Shown here: positions 50,130 to 52,122 of the stretch, in pieces
How the letters are laid out: each line of letters opens with the position of its first letter
Numbering within the stretch: position 1 is the first letter of the stretch
Assembly: GCA_013285855.1 (NCBI GenBank)
Contig: JABDGW010000012.1
Location: forward strand, 1-52,122
Direction: 5' to 3'
Length of the DNA: 52,122 bases
Origin: Bacteroidota bacterium
Lineage (GTDB): Bacteria; Bacteroidota; Bacteroidia; Chitinophagales; Chitinophagaceae
Notes under the pieces: generated by a model
The model's database searches: none
What the model was told of the DNA's origin: nothing
The model's input: the letters and a program-made list of their open reading frames with translations, nothing else
Translations under genes and position numbers: made by a program

Positions 50130-52122
50130 TTAATGATATGGAAAGCTTAGACATATTTCCGTACCCTTTCCGCTTTCAGATTTAATCTCAATTTCTCCAT
50201 TCAAATTTGCAGCCCGGTTCTGCATATTGATTAATCCGTTTGCTGATTTGCGCACTGTATTTTTATCAAAGCCTTTGCCATCATCTTTTATTGAAAGATA
50301 TATTTCTGTTTTTTCTATAGCAAGTTCAATCCAAACATTCCTTGCTTCTGCATACTTCGCAATATTGTTCAGCGCCTCTTTATAAATAAGATAAAAATCT
50401 TTTCGCTTCTCCATGTCAAATTTTAAATGATTGAGATGCTCGTTAAAATTGAAATGAAGTAAGCAATCTTTTGCTTCAAACAATTGTATTGCATGTTCAC
50501 GCATTCGGTTAATTATATTTTCAAACCTGTCGTTACGTGCATTGATCGTCCAAACAATATCATTCATTGCATCCATCATTTCGTTTGTGTCTTCGCTTAT
50601 TTTTTTAAGCAAAGTGCCAGACTCTGCTGCATCGTTTTTCAATTGCTCCTGTGCAACTTTTGAATAAATAGAAATAGTGCTTAGCGAAGAACCAATCTCA
50701 TCATGCAAATCAGTCGCAATGCGGTTTCTTACGCCTTGCAATTTTAAAATTTGTTTAAGCCTGTATTGATAAATGCTATAAATAATTCCAGCAGTTATTA
50801 TAACAATGAAAATATAAAACCACCATGTTCGCCACCACGGCGGAATGATTTGTATTGAAATGGTTTTTGCATTTTTACTCCATTGCTCACCATCATTACT
50901 TGCTTCAACTGTAAAATAATATTTGCCAGGATTTAAATTTGTATAAGTTGCTTCGCGAAACATGCCTCCATAAATCCAGTTTTTATCAAAGCCTTTCATT
51001 CTATAACGGTAGTAAGCATTTCCGGATCTTCTGTAATCAGCAGCAGCAAACTGAAATGTAATTACATTATCTCTGTAATTTAATTTAATTGCATCAGTAT
51101 AAAGAATGTCTTTTGTAAGCGGAGAATTAGACGTTTTTACTGAAACCGTTTTGTTGAACAATCGAAAATCTGTTACCAGAACCTTTGGTGGTTTCAGCGG
51201 TTTTATTTCATCAGGATTAAAGAAATTAATTCCGTTTACACCTCCGAAAAATAAAAGGCCGTCTTTTGTTTTGCAATAAGCATAACGGTCAAATTCATTT
51301 CCCTGTAAACCATCATTTACATCAAAGTTTCTGAAACTTTTATTTTGAATATTGAACTCCGATAAACCTTTATTTGTGCTCATCCACAAGTTGCCATTAT
51401 TATCAGGCAAAATTCCATACACAACGTTATTCGGTAAACCATTGTCAACAGTATAATGAACACATTTACCTGTTAATTTATCAAAGCGGTTCAGACCACC
51501 ACCGTTTGTTCCAACCCATAAATATTTGCCAGGCTCAAAAGGGTCATTGCAAATGGAAAAAATATCATTGTTACTTAAACTGGTTGGATCATTATTTTTT
51601 TGTGCGTAATATTTCCACGAAGCCTTTTGTATACTAAAACGCATCAACCCATTTTGTGTACCAAGCCATACAATATCTCCGGAATCTCTGTAAATACATT
51701 GAAGAAAATCAAAAATATCCTTATCCTGGTTGATAGGATAATCATAAATATGAAATGAATTAGTTGCAATATTATATTGCAAGAAGTTTTGCTCACAACC
51801 GAACCATAATATTTTATTGCTATCAAGACATAACGGAAACGCTGTATTGTTTTTAAACATTAAAGGGAGGTCAATTTTTTTAAGATTTGATTTGTTATTG
51901 CAATACGATATAGATGCATCTCCGCAACGCCAGTAATTTCCATTTTTATCTATTGCAATATATCCTGTGTGTACCTGGCTTTTGATGGAATCAACTTTAA
52001 TAAGCTGTTCATCTTTTATCGTGATATGCAGAAAGCTGTTCGCAATAATTTCGTTATTACTTTCGGCAGCCAATTGATACGCTGTCACCTGCGGAAGAAT
52101 AGAATGAAAAATTTCCTTTTCA
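50130..52122 (-). CDS. Two-component propeller sensor histidine kinase, HisKA_3 type (module C), 5' end cut by window
   Basis: The frame is open to the window edge (upstream residues EKEIFHSILPQV precede a GTG at 52088 that need not be the start), so the signal peptide and first blades are missing. Visible are Reg_prop blades (GDIVWLGTQNGLMRFS, GNLWMSTNKGLSEFN), a Y_Y_Y domain, one TM helix (WWFYIFIVIITAGIIYSIY), the HisKA_3 box RIATDLHDEIGSSLSTISIY and the ATPase domain (NNIAKYAEARNVW, IKDDGKGFD). It resembles the module B kinase in layout and sequence. Its cognate regulator follows after 55 bp. Confidence 0.92.
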   Translation of the reverse strand, partial: EKEIFHSILPQVTAYQLAAESNNEIIANSFLHITIKDEQLIKVDSIKSQVHTGYIAIDKNGNYWRCGDASISYCNNKSNLKKIDLPLMFKNNTAFPLCLDSNKILWFGCEQNFLQYNIATNSFHIYDYPINQDKDIFDFLQCIYRDSGDIVWLGTQNGLMRFSIQKASWKYYAQKNNDPTSLSNNDIFSICNDPFEPGKYLWVGTNGGGLNRFDKLTGKCVHYTVDNGLPNNVVYGILPDNNGNLWMSTNKGLSEFNIQNKSFRNFDVNDGLQGNEFDRYAYCKTKDGLLFFGGVNGINFFNPDEIKPLKPPKVLVTDFRLFNKTVSVKTSNSPLTKDILYTDAIKLNYRDNVITFQFAAADYRRSGNAYYRYRMKGFDKNWIYGGMFREATYTNLNPGKYYFTVEASNDGEQWSKNAKTISIQIIPPWWRTWWFYIFIVIITAGIIYSIYQYRLKQILKLQGVRNRIATDLHDEIGSSLSTISIYSKVAQEQLKNDAAESGTLLKKISEDTNEMMDAMNDIVWTINARNDRFENIINRMREHAIQLFEAKDCLLHFNFNEHLNHLKFDMEKRKDFYLIYKEALNNIAKYAEARNVWIELAIEKTEIYLSIKDDGKGFDKNTVRKSANGLINMQNRAANLNGEIEIKSESGKGTEICLSFPYH

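Overview
The window reads as chromosomal DNA of a member of the Bacteroidota, most likely family Chitinophagaceae (inference). The evidence is two SusC/SusD pairs, type IX secretion (T9SS) C-terminal sorting domains on five large surface proteins, lipoproteins of the SusD/PKD type, 'two-component regulator propeller' histidine kinases, AT-rich sequence, and promoters that fit the Bacteroidota consensus TTG-N20-TAnnTTTG. No rRNA, tRNA, CRISPR array, transposase or phage structural operon was seen.

Layout. (1) 1-4594: a SusC/SusD pair on the minus strand, with SusD cut by the window edge. (2) 4763-10385: housekeeping genes, namely an L,D-transpeptidase lipoprotein, a YycJ-type metallo-hydrolase, an unknown small protein and a MacB/FtsX-type permease. 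(3) 10977-19174, 'module A': a LytS-type propeller histidine kinase, an S74 tail-fibre-like T9SS protein, a second T9SS protein and a LytTR response regulator, all on the minus strand. (4) 19410-35252: a sugar-utilisation locus. A minus-strand operon carries agaS, a PfkB kinase, a class II aldolase, an exported amidohydrolase and a GH36/27-like alpha-galactosidase. A divergent DeoR regulator and a DMT-family permease follow. A plus-strand operon carries SusC, SusD, a PKD lipoprotein and a DUF4874/DUF4832 lipoprotein. Together these suggest use of a galactosamine- or galactose-containing glycan through tagatose-6-phosphate. (5) 35327-43270, 'module B': a LuxR-type regulator and a propeller kinase, with a divergent MopE-repeat protein carrying an internal thioredoxin-like domain. 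(6) 43671-52122, 'module C': a second MopE-repeat protein, a frameshifted FN3-like gene, a 42-bp tandem repeat array, an S74 tail-fibre-like T9SS protein, a LuxR-type regulator and a propeller kinase cut by the window edge.

The most interesting pattern is that modules A, B and C each pair a large periplasmic propeller sensor kinase and a response regulator with one or two T9SS-exported repeat proteins. Candidate operators also fit the class of regulator. A 14-bp direct repeat with 21-bp period lies before the S74 gene in the LytTR module. An inverted repeat CAATAGC-N8-GCTATTG, intact before two promoters of module C and with a damaged arm before the third, always overlaps the -33 element. A shared 11-mer lies at the two module B promoters. 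I read this as three dedicated sensor-to-surface-protein circuits.

Other points: REP-like palindromes fill every gene junction of the plus-strand glycan operon and have entered the SusD signal-peptide region; an isolated promoter, signal peptide and terminator (43413-43601) look like the scar of a lost exported gene; and S74 self-cleaving chaperone motifs sit upstream of T9SS signals. Functions come from motif recognition by eye; no database search was run.
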